A DNA stretch of 64,000 nucleotides, taken from contig NW_026732690.1 in the NCBI RefSeq assembly GCF_028476545.1, forward strand, positions 534,501 through 598,500, read 5' to 3'. Numbering within the stretch: the first letter of the stretch is position 1; the number at the start of each line of letters is the position of its first letter. This document shows positions 1 through 11,164 of the stretch, piece after piece. The notes under the pieces are model-generated. The model searched no databases and was not told the DNA's origin. It was given only the letters and a program-made list of their open reading frames with translations. The stretch comes from Physella acuta (Eukaryota > Mollusca > Gastropoda > Physidae). Position numbers and translations under genes: made by a program.

Positions 1-870
1 TTCTGGATGAACTAAACGCTGGTCTCCAAATCTGTGGGTGTTTCCCACAATGGCGTAGCTATGATTTTTGGGCCCCTATGCAAAAATTATCAGTGGGCAC
101 ATTTGTCTGCCGTAGGCTACAACGGAGTTTAACATAGGCAGCAAAGAAATCGACTCTTACTTACGGTGGAGGGTTTATGCATTTTTGCACATTAACAGAC
201 ATAAATATTTAATGGTTTACCTTTTAGAATATCCCTTTTGCTTTTTGTTTAACCGCTGTATCAATTATAATAATAATTTTCACTTTTTAAACTAACAGAT
301 TTTGTCATCAGTATCATCTATAAAAAGCAATGTATGCCTGCTTGTTATTCTGTTTGTTTGTCTTTTATGCATTACAACACCTTTCATCCGATTGCCATGA
401 AACTTTGGAAGTTATTAAGAATACTCCAGGGGACTTTTCTGCAAAAAAAAAAATTTAATTAGAAGGGGTGGTTGCTCCGGTAGGGCGTGATTTGATTCTT
501 CACTATATACTTTATACAAATAATAAAAGTTTGACACTGTTCATCCAATGGCCATGAAACTTTGAGGAGCTGATAAGAAAACTCCAGGGGAAGTTTCTGC
601 AAAAATTTTACACAGGCAATTTGGGATTTAACTGCCCAACTTTCCCATGAGCACTGTGACACCCATGTTCATTTTAAACAGTGCGATTGTAATGGTTTTT
701 CACTAAATTGAATCAAGAGCATTGGCATGGGCCAAATGTTGTTTTCTATAAAGTAGCACGCTATATGGTATTAATTTAGAAAATCTTATTTTAGTATTGT
801 TATTTTTAATTCAATAATTGATCCATAATGTTCTATAAAATTATTTTATCAAAATGTTTTTTGTCAACAG
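1..870. other. Non-coding, with a degenerate repeat pair
   Basis: No exon was recognised. Two diverged copies of a ~65 bp unit lie at about 386-450 and 541-607; both contain CCATGAAACTTTG and CTCCAGGGGA followed by TTTCTGCAAAAA. They look like part of an old dispersed repeat. Because the first recognised exon at 871 has an acceptor site and no start codon, this stretch is probably intron of that gene. Confidence 0.4.
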
Positions 871-2610
871 AAAGGTAGATTGGAAAATGCAAGAATAATA
901 TTTAAAAGTATTATAGATTTGCTCAGCAATGCAATACAATTAGAAGCAGAACACTTTGATGAACAGCAAAATCTAATACTATCATCATATTTGAAGCTAG
1001 CTTCATGTGAGCTCAAATTTGAACTACCTCAATTTCCAGATATAGTTAATTATGCTAATGAAGTATTGAAACTTCAACCCCACAATGCTTCAGCTCTTTT
1101 CAGACGTGCCCAGGTAATAAAACAAATAGCTACAAGCCATTAATTTTATTTACTTGTATATGAATGATTATTTACCCAGGTGATGTAACATATTCTCTTA
1201 ATTACTGTTATTTGAGGAAGGGAAAATTGCTAATTAGTCTATTTTAAAATTGTTATTTACGAAAGAGTACTAACAAGTGGACACTGTTTGCCTCTGGATT
1301 TTACCCTGGTTTTCATGAAGCTTATTAGTGGTTGCAGATAGTTATGAATTTTTTTTTTCAAGACGGGCTTTTTTAGGCAGTTACATCTTTGTTAGTTTCT
1401 TTTCTCAAGGTTGTTATATAATGCTACAAATTTAATTGCATTACATAAATTTTTCCCAGGCACAAGAAAAATTATGCAAATTTAAGGAAGCCATCGAAGA
1501 CTTTGAAGCATTTTTAAGCTTTAAACCAAACAGCTCGGCAGCTCTGGAACATCGAAGTGTCTGCAAATTTCAGATAGAGAAAAATAACAAATTAAGCCTA
1601 TTAAATAGGTTGGCTGAGTTGCCTAAACACATTTTCAAACCGCAAGGTAGATATATATGTTCTATCTAAGCGTTAATTTGTGTAACCTTCATCTAGTCCT
1701 AATCATACTTTTTTGTTTCCTATTTTGTCTAAGCAGTTTGCATGTTTTGTCCCATATGGTTTGCACATTTACAGAATGTATACATTAATGTAGTTGTTTT
1801 AGTTTGAATGGAGCAGAATGCTTAAGCTTTGTATTACTGTTATTTAAAGTCTGTTATGTTCACTGAAAGTTTCATCTTTGATATAAATCTTTGTTTAGGT
1901 AGAGGCTTCACTTTGGCTTGGGTTTTAATTTAGGGATAAGATTTTATAGGTTAAGAATTAGTTCTGGTTTAGTTTAAATTTTTCCCCTCTTGGAAAACAT
2001 ATTAGGCTATTGAGTAGCTTCTAATTTGTTAATGGTGTATATAGGCTTCAATTATGGTTTGAGAATATCTTACATATTTTGGAATGTGTTTAATTATTGT
2101 TAATGGTTAATGCTTAAGGTTAGAATTGTGTGGTTGTTGTTGCTAGCTTTGTTTTCAGTATTGCTTTATTCTTTTAAAAATAATTTATGAACTTTAAACT
2201 TTACTTTTCATGCTCACATAATGTTTGCAGAGCTTTGATACTTACACATTTTTTTTCTGTTGTCATTAGACAATATGAGCATGAAGCGTAAGGCATCTGA
2301 TTCACTTTGTGATGTACAAACTAAGATTGCGAAACAAGATGAACAAATAGAAGGACCCCCCAGCATAGAAAATATCCAAGATAAAAACAATGAAACAGCA
2401 AACATTCCATGGAAAGTGTTTTGCTTAGAATCAAAATTTATAAGTGACATTATTCCCTGTAATGAAGAGAAAATCTACTCTTTGCTTAGTGCCCATAGCC
2501 ATGAGGAAGACAGGGTGTTCAAAGTATTAAACAAACTTTGCTCCTTTGAAAATTTAGAAGGTTTGCATTTCAATTCTTTGCTGTCTACTTGTTTGTAAAC
2601 TAAGTGAAAA

Positions 2611-2684
<74 letters not shown>

Positions 2685-5679
2685 GTGTATATATATGTAT
2701 ATACATATGTATATATATATGTATATATATATATATGTATATATATGTATATATATATGTATATATATATGTATATATGTATGTGTATATATATATGTAT
2801 ATACATATGTATATATATGTGTATATGTATATATATATATATATACATAATATATATATATATAACTTTTCACTTAGTTTTTGTGTTGTTAAAATGTTAC
2901 TCTTTTATTTATCGAACAGATTATAAAAAAGAAATAAGTATTCTAGAGTTTCTGAAGCTATACCCCAACCCTGATGAAATATTTCTTGACACTAAAAATG
3001 AAGTGTCTTCTGCTTACCACGGATCTGTTCAAGTTTACTTGAAACAAGCTTTCCCCAAATTGAGCTCCAGCAAAATTTCTGACGTTTTAAAAAAGTACAA
3101 TAACCACCTGCTACCTAGTTATAGAGAGCTTGAAGCAGCAAAAGGATCAACTTTTGGTATTATTTTTATTATTACTTATCAATATTTCTATACAAAGTAG
3201 CTTTACATTTAAGATACTAATATTGATTTTAAAGTGTTAAATTAAAAGCTTTTTAATAATTTTGGTTGTCTAGACCACCTAAAATCAATGCTCCTGGGTG
3301 ATTGTGACAGCCAAACTTTTCTTCACTATCCTAAAGAACTAGATAAGAAATTCTGCTGGGAGCTCTGGTACATTAAGAACTCAATGTACATACAAAGTAA
3401 GTTGTTATTTCTATAAATCTATAATTTTTTAAACTCATTTTTAATTGCATTGTGTTTAGAGTTCGAAAGCAGTCTGGAAAAGGTCTAGAATTAAGAAAAG
3501 TTAATTCAAAATTTAAAATTTTTGGGCTGGTTGAGTCAGTAAAGCTAAACTGAAAAGTCTCGAGTTTGAACCCTTGTGGAAATGAGACTCGTTAGCTGGG
3601 GATAGCAACTCTTCTAGGAGAGACAATTCCAAAATTAAACGACTGCTGCCTTGTAGCTTGTTCTTGGTTGGACAAAGGCTGTGAAAGCAAATCCAAAGAG
3701 AAAACAGGCTGAAATCAGAGTCAACGGCCTAACCAGTTGACATGTAAACTTTATTGTGTTGGAGGGGATCCCTTCCAACACTAAAAATTAATAACATGGA
3801 AGAAGAAGGGCTGGTTTAAAAAAAGTTAGGAATCTAAATTTAGGAGTAAATTAAGTTTTTAGTGGTTTTACTTCAATTTGTTTACAAACAAAATTGTCTG
3901 GGTCTACCCTGTGTTTAGGCTTACCCATTATTTAGGTACCCACACCTTGTAATGATGATATCAGACACTATTTGCTGTGACTGTGCCATTCATTGTTTTC
4001 ATTTTTTTTATCAATTCTACATACATTTATGATATGTGCGTCATTATAACAAACCATCACACATCCGCATTCTCCAATTGCTTATGTAATTAGCATAAAT
4101 TAGAAGTCCAAATTTCAAAACAACTATATACCTCAAATTCAGTGTCAGTATGATGAGAGAAAATCAACACACATAATTTTTTACATTCTGCTCCACTCAA
4201 ACTAAAACAACTACATTAATGCATACATTAAAACATAATTAATTCTGTAAAATAGGGTTAATTAAGTGGAATGTATGCAGCAACCATATTTTACTTTATT
4301 AGAGCACCTTGAAGAAAACAAAGGGAGAAGAACTACAGAAAATTGCTGTCTCTGCTTTGAAAAATATGCACTTTATGCCTTAGTCAGCTGCACCAATGGA
4401 CACTTGTACTGTAGGAAATGTTTTACGGGTTACATGATGGGAGCATTTAACACAAAAGAATTCAGGTATTTAAAACTACAATACTGTTTCATATTTCTTT
4501 GCATGTTAGTGTATTTTACAATAATCTGTTGTACAAAGTGGTCTATTGTCTGGTGGGCTACTTGTGATTGCATTTGTCTAACAATGCACCTCTAACTGCC
4601 TTACTAAATACCGGTCATACATAACAGTACTGCAGGCTGGGATGGTTTGTGCTGTCTATGGTGTATAAGCTCACTCTAAACCCATGAATTCTTTACACCT
4701 ACTGAAAATGGAGATTTAAAAAGAAATGGCACATTGATTCAGCTTATGTCTTTAATTGTGTAACGATGGATAATTATAAGATTGTCTCTTGGTAAAATAA
4801 AAGTATGCTTTGAGTATTCTTCAGTGTTTTAATATGCTTACATACTATTTCAAATAAACAAAAAAAAACAACATGCCAGACAGTCTACTATATTGCTATT
4901 GGTTCCTTAATTGTAGTGATCTTTTAAAGTTAAAGTTGTAGGCCCTATTTTTTTAAAAATATTTTTTTAAACAATTAGAGATAGGACTTAACTTTGCAAA
5001 TTTGATGCCTTTGTTACTGAACATCCCTGCTACACTACTTGCCATATCTTATCTAATATTTAACTTGTAGTTTTTACATGTCCATCCTTCTCATTGCAAA
5101 ATTGGTTTCTCCACTACAGATTAAATTGCCTTATGGCAAAATGTGAAGGAAATTTTTCACTGTATATGCTAAAGGAAAATTTACCAGCTGAAGTATTCAC
5201 CAGCATTGAAAAATATTTAAGGGCTGAGGCTGAATTGCCAGATTTGATTTCATGCCCATTCTGTAACTATACTACAATGGTGAAAGATAATACTCTAGTT
5301 TACAAGTGCCAGAATCCAGAATGCTTGCTAGATTCATGCAGGTAAGGAACATCTTTAACAAGCAGTCTGCTTGTTCTGTGTATTTTTTATACTGACATTT
5401 AGTTTGCTTCATTGTTTCTTTTGTGGATTACTTCATTTTAGGATTAAAGTTTACCTAAATTTTGTTTTGCTGTTAGCTTTAATTCTATAAATAACAGTTA
5501 GATGTTGTCTATATAGCAATACCTTAAAAAAATTACTAGTAATTCACATTCCTTTTTGTACTTGTTGTTTTGTAAATGGAAGGCAATGCAAAAAAGCCAG
5601 CCATGAACCTCTGAGATGTGATCAGACATCAAGCTCAACACAAGCATCAGAAATACCTGGCACATCTACTGCAGTATAA
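871..5679 (+). CDS. TPR plus RING1-IBR protein, RNF216/TRIAD3-like, lacking RING2 (5' end outside window)
   Basis: Exons by splice sites and phase: 871-1113, 1460-1646, 2270-2560, 2920-3156, 3274-3396, 4267-4465, 5120-5341 and 5583-5679 (TAA). All junctions keep one frame and give about 532 residues. Exons 1-2 (residues ~1-140) resemble the TPR domain of FKBP4/5 immunophilins, with ALFRRAQ and an F-x-A-I-E-D-F helix. Exons 3-5 are a lysine-rich, mostly helical stretch. Exons 6-7 give a RING1 (CCLCF...[11 protein letters not shown]...LNC...KC), then LP...[17 protein letters not shown] as in RNF216. The IBR has its Cys/His set (CPFC, YKC, PEC, SC, QC, H, LRC). RNF216 is an RBR E3 ubiquitin ligase whose RING2 carries the catalytic Cys; here a stop follows 12 residues after the IBR, so no transfer cysteine is present. 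Weak points: the 4267 acceptor is pyrimidine-poor, and an internal ATG-AGC-ATG at the start of exon 3 could mark a second gene. Confidence 0.72.
2616..2864. repeat. (TA)n/(TATG)n microsatellite in an intron
   Basis: About 250 bp of alternating TA with interspersed TATG/CATA. It lies in the intron between the third and fourth exons of the RBR-like gene. Long Tyr/Ile open frames on both strands are artefacts of the repeat. Confidence 0.95.
3524..3808 (+). mobile_element. tRNA-derived SINE (family 1)
   Basis: The head resembles a tRNA with an A-box-like TGGTTGAGTCAGTAAAGC and a B-box-like GAGTTTGAACCC. A conserved body follows (GAGACTCGTTAGCTGGGGA, TTGTTCTTGGTTGGACAAAG), then TTGGAGGGGATCCCTTCCAACACTAA and a GAAGAAG-type tail. 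A related inverted copy at 6357-6714 and a 3' fragment at 10979-11094 show it is a dispersed family. It lies in an intron of the RBR-like gene. Confidence 0.75.
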
Positions 5680-6356
5680 ACTTGATCAAATATAAATGGT
5701 ACATATATTTACCAGTATTCCCATCATCCCATATTTTGTAACAGGGATTTCCCGCTAATTTTTTTAACTGCTAACCTTTTGTGTTTTGATTGTCCGTCTG
5801 TGTTCTTACTCAGTTACTGTGTTTACCTAAACATTGTACATAGTATTTGTTGTCACTGGGGTACACAAGCACCTTGTAAATGTATTTACTCATTGATTTA
5901 ATGCTGACTAGACATGCTAGTTAAAGAAAAGGGGCAGCTTGCACGCCTTCCTCTATTGTCCATTATAAGTTAAAATGTAAATACATGAAGTTTACTGAAC
6001 CAATGACAGCTGCTGTGTGATATTGACCACCTTTTACTTTTAATTTTCTTTTAAATTTTCTTTGTCATTTTTGGACAATGTTCTTTTGGCCAGTTTAAGA
6101 TTACATAGTAATCCTTATAGACATTTTGTCTCTTGTGTTTTTTATCTATTTTCTTGAACTCCAGATTTCTGATTTAAGTTTTTTGTTTACTTTTTTATTG
6201 CTGAATTTGTATCCGATGGTATAAATACTGTCTCCTCCCCCCCCCCCCCCCCCCCCCCCCCCCGGAGAAAAAAATCTGGAAAAAACCAACAGACTGAGGT
6301 ACCTGATTTACAACTGAACTGTTACTGGTATTTTCATAATGGGTGACGATCGTGTC
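5680..6356. other. 3' flank of the RBR-like gene with a poly-C run
   Basis: AT-rich sequence without an open frame. A pure C run occupies about 6237-6263. No RING2-like exon was found here. Confidence 0.5.
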
Positions 6357-6714
6357 CTTCTTCTTCGTTCTTAATTATTAGTGTTGAAGGGGATCGAGAT
6401 TTATCTGCCAGTGGGTTTGAACTCGAGACTTTGTTCGAATTTATCAACCATGAGCTTTTTGCCGACTCGACCACGCCTCCAACACAATTAAGCGTTACGT
6501 GCCAACTGGTTATGCGCCATTGAGGCCATTGACTCCGATTTTAGCCTGCTTTTCTTTTTGGATTTGCTTCCATAACCTTTGTCCAACCAAGAACAAACTA
6601 CAAACTAGAAGGGTGGCTGTCCCCAGCTAACGAGCCTCATCTGCCCAAGGGTTCGAACTCGAGACTTTTCGGTTTAGCAACCATGAGCTTTACCGACTCA
6701 ACCACGCCGACCCA
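6357..6714 (-). mobile_element. Dimeric tRNA-derived SINE (family 1)
   Basis: Reading the minus strand, a tRNA-like head (GGCGTGGTTGAGTCGGTAAA ... TCGAGTTCGAACCC) starts near 6714. The common body follows, then a second tRNA-like head near 6480-6400 (GGCGTGGTCGAGTCGGCAAA ... TCGAGTTCAAACCC), ending in GAACGAAGAAGAAG. The element therefore carries two tRNA-like modules. Confidence 0.72.
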
Positions 6715-7129
6715 AGATCATGTCCGTTTTCTTACAAAACTCCAGGAACTTCCCTTTAATTGTTTTTAAGGCTAAACTTTGGTTTACCTTGTTATTCCTA
6801 TTAAAAGGGTAGGTGTCGTTCACAGTCTTGATTTGTTTTGTCTGGGTTTAAGTCACTATCGTGACACATTATTAGGACGTCACCAAGATCACAGTCCTAT
6901 TCGGTACCCAGCATTAGTTAGGGGGAGGGGGAGAAATTCCACATAGCAGTGCAGAATCTTGAAACTGAACTATAGTACTAAAAGAAACTTTGTAGAAACG
7001 ATAAAACCTTAAAAAAAAGTTTTAAAAAATCGTAAAGAATTATTTCTGTAAAATAGCCATTAGTGAGGGAAGATATTAAAGGGGGGGGGGGGGCGGCTAT
7101 ATTACTATGTTACACGTTATACTACTGTT

Positions 7130-7185
7130 CAGTGTTTCTTCCCGATTTTTATCTCCGGGGGGCGGGGATGATATTTTCGGGTGTT
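7130..7185 (+). mobile_element. Fragment of a hAT-type MITE (family CAGTGTTTCTTCC)
   Basis: Begins CAGTGTTTCTTCC and continues into TATCTCCGGGGGG, as in the complete copies at 38252 and 51828. The other end is missing. Confidence 0.55.
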
Positions 7186-7301
7186 TTTACTGTGTTTACC
7201 TAAACATTGTACATGACTTTGTTGTCACTGGGGTACACAAGCAGCTTGTACATGTGATACGCCGGGTACAACTGACCTTGTGACGCCACTAACTGTTTTC
7301 T

Positions 7302-7497
7302 CAGAGGCGTAGCGAGGGGGGGGGGGGGGGTGGACCGCACCGGGTGACACCATTTAAGGGGGTGACACCAGGGCAAAAAAAGGAACATATATAAAGAAAA
7401 ATGATACTTCCACTTAATTAAGTAAGTGATTTATTCGAGTGTTAATAGTCTTTTAAGGGGTGCAAATCGAAAGTTTGAGGGGGGTGGGTGCACTCGG
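7302..7497 (+). mobile_element. Degenerate G-rich hAT-type MITE (family CAGAGGCGTAGCGA)
   Basis: Starts CAGAGGCGTAGCGAGGGGGG and contains the family's internal motif GTGCAAATCGAAAGTTTGAG. The terminal partner repeat is not recognisable. Confidence 0.5.
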
Positions 7498-8257
7498 GTA
7501 GCCTTTTATTCGATTTAGTAATCGATTTTAGTATCCCTAGTGTATGGCGCTTATTGAAACAAATGTACAGTTAATTCTTATTAAATAAGATATTTTGTTA
7601 CAGTAACTGAGTAAGTTGAGTAATGCCTTTTCTAAATACCATTAATTATTACAATTGTATGTTCTATATAATCTATACATTTAAAACAAGTAAAATCTAA
7701 GCTATAAACTTGGTTGCAATACCTCAGTAGTGGGGAGTAGATCTAATCTATAACTATAAGGTCTTGATTCTATGTTCTGGCCTGCTTTTAGTGCTAAATT
7801 AAAATAATTTCATTTACAGATAGGCCCCTCTCTACAACTGTATTGGCCTACTAATATCGAACTGTCCATTCATCTATCACCACAATTATCTATGAGACAT
7901 GTGATATTATGTGGAGATGCCTCACTAAAAAGCATGTACCATTACCAACAGCAGCAATGTGCCAAGGCCTTTGAAGACTGAAGACACCATCTGAAGTATT
8001 ATGGAACATGTTGAATTTGATATTTAATTGAAATAAACTTCTTTTTTGTTATGTTTGTTTTATTTATATTATTCATAGATAATAATATAATCATTGGCCG
8101 AATCACCTGATCAATATCAATGATTCCTACTAGTTAGGCCTACTTGACTAACTTTGACCTAGTCCTACTTGCTCCTTATAGAACATAGGGTATTACAGTT
8201 TAGGCCTGCATTTGAAGACCTCTTAAAAATAATAAAACAGTAAACAACATACACTTT
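7498..8257. other. AT-rich non-coding stretch
   Basis: No supported gene. An AATAAA hexamer at 8032-8037 follows about 200 bp of less biased sequence, so a 3' UTR of an unrecognised transcript is possible but unproven. Confidence 0.3.
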
Positions 8258-8381
8258 TCAATTAATTTTTTTATTCAGGCATAACACAAAATTAATTAAT
8301 CCTGGGTCAGGGTCTTTAGCAATTGCTTCTTCCACAACTTGAATACAATTTGAATCAGTGTCATCAAAAATAAAATATCTT

Positions 8382-8509
8382 TTAAACAATGGTTTCACTC
8401 GATACTGAATTGAAGTTGAAGGTATCTGTATGCTGCTTATCGTTTGCTTGGATATGCTCCTTTCTAAATGTATCAAGCAGGTTTTTCCACTTGTTTTTTG
8501 CTTGTGCAC
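8382..8509 (-). CDS. Possible MADF/Myb-SANT-like last exon or fragment
   Basis: On the minus strand an acceptor (TTCATTTCAG) at 8511-8510 precedes a frame reading AQAKNKWKNLLDTFRKEH, which ends at a stop at 8384-8382. The KWKNL-x-DTFRKE pattern is typical of the helix region of MADF domains, which bind DNA in host regulators and in the accessory protein of PIF/Harbinger transposons. No upstream exon was found. Another frame stays open through 8258 on the same strand without recognisable similarity, so a frameshifted relic is possible. The call rests on one short motif. Confidence 0.28.
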
Positions 8510-8639
8510 CTGAAATGAATTAAATATAAACATCAGTTTAGACTGATTGTAACTTTAATGTGTTGGATACATATAATTTATATGTATGCCTACAGGCTAT
8601 AAATGAAATAGGTTTCTAGATAGAAAAGGGCGGATAAAA

Positions 8640-9300
8640 AATAGTTAGGACTAGTGAATTAAGTAACCAGCTCATTAATTAATTACTACTACATCTAGTA
8701 GTCTACTCCTAGATCCAGACTTTTCTATCATAATTGTCTGGGCCTAAGCCTAGATCTTGATTCCTATAGACAGTTATATAGATCTAGTATTATATAGTAA
8801 CATTACAGTACAGGAATCTAGATCTATACTCTTAATTTAGATTAGATTTAGGCCTATTAATATAAATTTAATTATTAACCTAAAAATAGATTCAATGGAA
8901 ATAGAATAAATTTAAATATAGTCTATATTTAATATAGGCCTATACTATTATACTTCATACATATTATTATAGATCCACCAATAGTCCTATAGATAATAAT
9001 ATACATAGAGATCTAGATCTAAAAAGAATCATAGAATACTAGAAAAATAGATCTATGTCATAGTCATAGATTCTAGATCTATCTAGATATTATTAGAATT
9101 TAGATACACTATCACTCAGATAGGCCTAGCCGAGAATGATAGATTCAATTTTAGAACCAAGAGTAGAGAGTCTACTTCTAGAGACTAGAGATTTAGTATA
9201 GATCTAGTTATCTAGAGTCTAGATTAGTCTAGATCTAGAACTAGAAATAATCTAGATCTAGAGAATCTAGATCTAGATCTAGATCTACGAGTTGAGTCAC
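8640..9300. repeat. Degenerate TCTAGA/AGATCT hexamer-rich block
   Basis: Dense irregular runs of TAGATCTAGA, CTAGATC and close variants, most regular at 9200-9290. It lacks a fixed longer period. The same sequence type recurs at about 15980-16250 and 41085-42620. Confidence 0.8.
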
Positions 9301-10240
9301 TTGAAGTGAGTTGAGTGAGTGAGAGTCGATAACCAAATAAAAAATGTGAATGAATGATAAAAATTAATCAATGAAGTGAATAAGTGAAATAAATTACTTA
9401 ACTTGTACATCTGAGTTAATCGGCTATTTCAGACCTTTAATTTTCTCTCTTGAGTAAGTAAAAATCAGCTTCTCTGTGTCAAATACTACAACTTTCTGTT
9501 CAAACTGAAGTCCTCCATTTTATATTTTGTTTATCCCTGCCAGATAAATTTTCATCAGAATGTGTTTTCCGTCAGAACAGAAACAAAATTTTAAGTTCCT
9601 CATCAGGCGCCTGACGTAGTCTGACGACTCGGACGACGAGATCGGCTCTAGTGTAACCAATAGAACTGGGGTATACTTTTTGTTTGCTTTCCAGTTGTTC
9701 GGCCGTGTTGTCAGAAACAGAAATTCGGACTGCCGACGTATAGTGTAACCGCAGCCTTACACGACCGCCGGGTTGCCGGCTGCAAGTTGATAGGTGAATC
9801 AAGTAGTAACACTGACCCGCTGAGCATTGACTCAGTGAGGTTTTGCAGTCCTTAGTTCAAACGGAGATTCCAACTCGAGTAGCTGTATATAGCGTTGTCC
9901 TCGAATCCAATATCTACACACTAAGGGATATGTATTCTCTTACAAGATAAAGCATTCAAATACCTCTCATGTGGATCTGTGAAAACATGAACAGAACGAC
10001 AAAGAAAATAAATTTAGAAATAATGTAAGCTGTAAGGTACGCTTATCGTTTTATCTCTTGTAGTAAAGTAATGAGATTAGTCTACAATGGCATATGGCGA
10101 ATTGTGTGTAGTAAATGGGGAAGGGGAGGAGGGCTACTGGCGACACTTGTACAAATATAGATCCGTGTTTTAATTTATTCAAAGAAAATATTTTATATTC
10201 GGCTTGTGAAATATTCAATTTAAAAAAAAAAAAGACGGCT
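9301..10240. other. Non-coding stretch, unassigned
   Basis: No gene supported. At 9600-9790 the sequence is GC-richer and contains two GTGTAACC motifs (minus strand GGTTACAC), as often seen at ends or promoters of DNA transposons. No partner terminal repeat was found. Confidence 0.3.
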
Positions 10241-10325
10241 GGGCATAGTGCTGACCACACTATCTCTTCATATGCCGAGCTCACAGAAACAAGTGAACTC
10301 CACTTCTCTTGTACTATAGACCGTC
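10241..10325 (+). mobile_element. SINE family 2 fragment
   Basis: Carries the family core GGCATAGTGCTGACCACACT followed by TCTTCATATGCCGAG and AAACAAGTGAACTCCACTTC. It is shared with copies at 15700, 17300 and 51722. The tRNA-like head is absent. Confidence 0.6.
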
Positions 10326-10978
10326 ATGTTTGAAAGGGAACTTTACTTATATCTTTAGACTCGGAAATAAGGAAGTTGGTACTCATCACCCGCCCATGGC
10401 CTTAATGTATTATTTATCACTCAGAAGGGTTCATCTATTTTTTGACGTCCACACATTTTTTTAAATTCACCCCTCCCCGCCCCTGTCCACTTTTGACCGA
10501 CCCCCCCCCCCCCCCCACCGATTTGACGTCCACAAAATTAAGTAAATCTCTCATCCTACTGCCGATATACTAATTGAATAACGTGAATCTTGCAATGCTA
10601 TTAGTAGGCCTATAATATTAAAGGACTAAGTATAAATTAGGCCTTATAGAAAAGCTGGGGTTATGAGAGCTGCCTATATTCATTTATTTCAATGTAAAAC
10701 CCAACATTTGGCCGTCCACTAGGAACTGAACCTCCTTCTTTCGGATCCCAAACCCCAATTCACCCATTTGGAAGTCATAAAAGGACAACCCTTAATGATT
10801 GACACTAGCTTTATATTACTCTACAAACATATCCCTCACCAGACAGACAAAATACTCGGTGATCAAAGAAACGCGTAATAAAGACAGACACAAAGGAAAA
10901 ACAGGTGAATGCAATATAAGCCAAAACAAATAATCTCTACTCGAAATAAATGGCGCATATACACGTATACTTAAATGT
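10326..10978. other. Non-coding, with a short C run
   Basis: C-rich tract near 10499-10516. Nothing else was recognised. Confidence 0.35.
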
Positions 10979-11094
10979 GTTGGAAAGGGGTCTGCGTGGT
11001 CAAGTCTGTAAAAGCTCATGGCTGGTAATCCAAAAAAAAAACCCGAGTTTGATCCCTTCCAACACTAAAAACTAAGAACGTAGAAGAAGAAATA
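10979..11094 (+). mobile_element. SINE family 1, 3' tRNA-like module
   Basis: Contains TGTTGGAAAGGGGTCTGCGT, a tRNA-like GTGGTCAAGTCTGTAAAAGC, a B-box-like GAGTTTGATCCC, TTCCAACACTAAAAACTAAG and a GTAGAAGAAG tail. It matches the second module of the dimeric copy at 6357-6714. Confidence 0.6.
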
Positions 11095-11164
11095 AATTAA
11101 CATCAAAACATAAATATACCAGACAGATTAATAGACGAGTCCATATCAAATGCAAGTTATAGAA

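Noticed and set aside
2475-3200. Long Tyr/Ile open frames on both strands
   Set aside because: They are translations of the TA/TATG microsatellite joined to neighbouring exon or intron sequence.
3524-3600. A tRNA gene
   Set aside because: A- and B-box-like blocks are present but no full cloverleaf forms, and the sequence belongs to a dispersed SINE.
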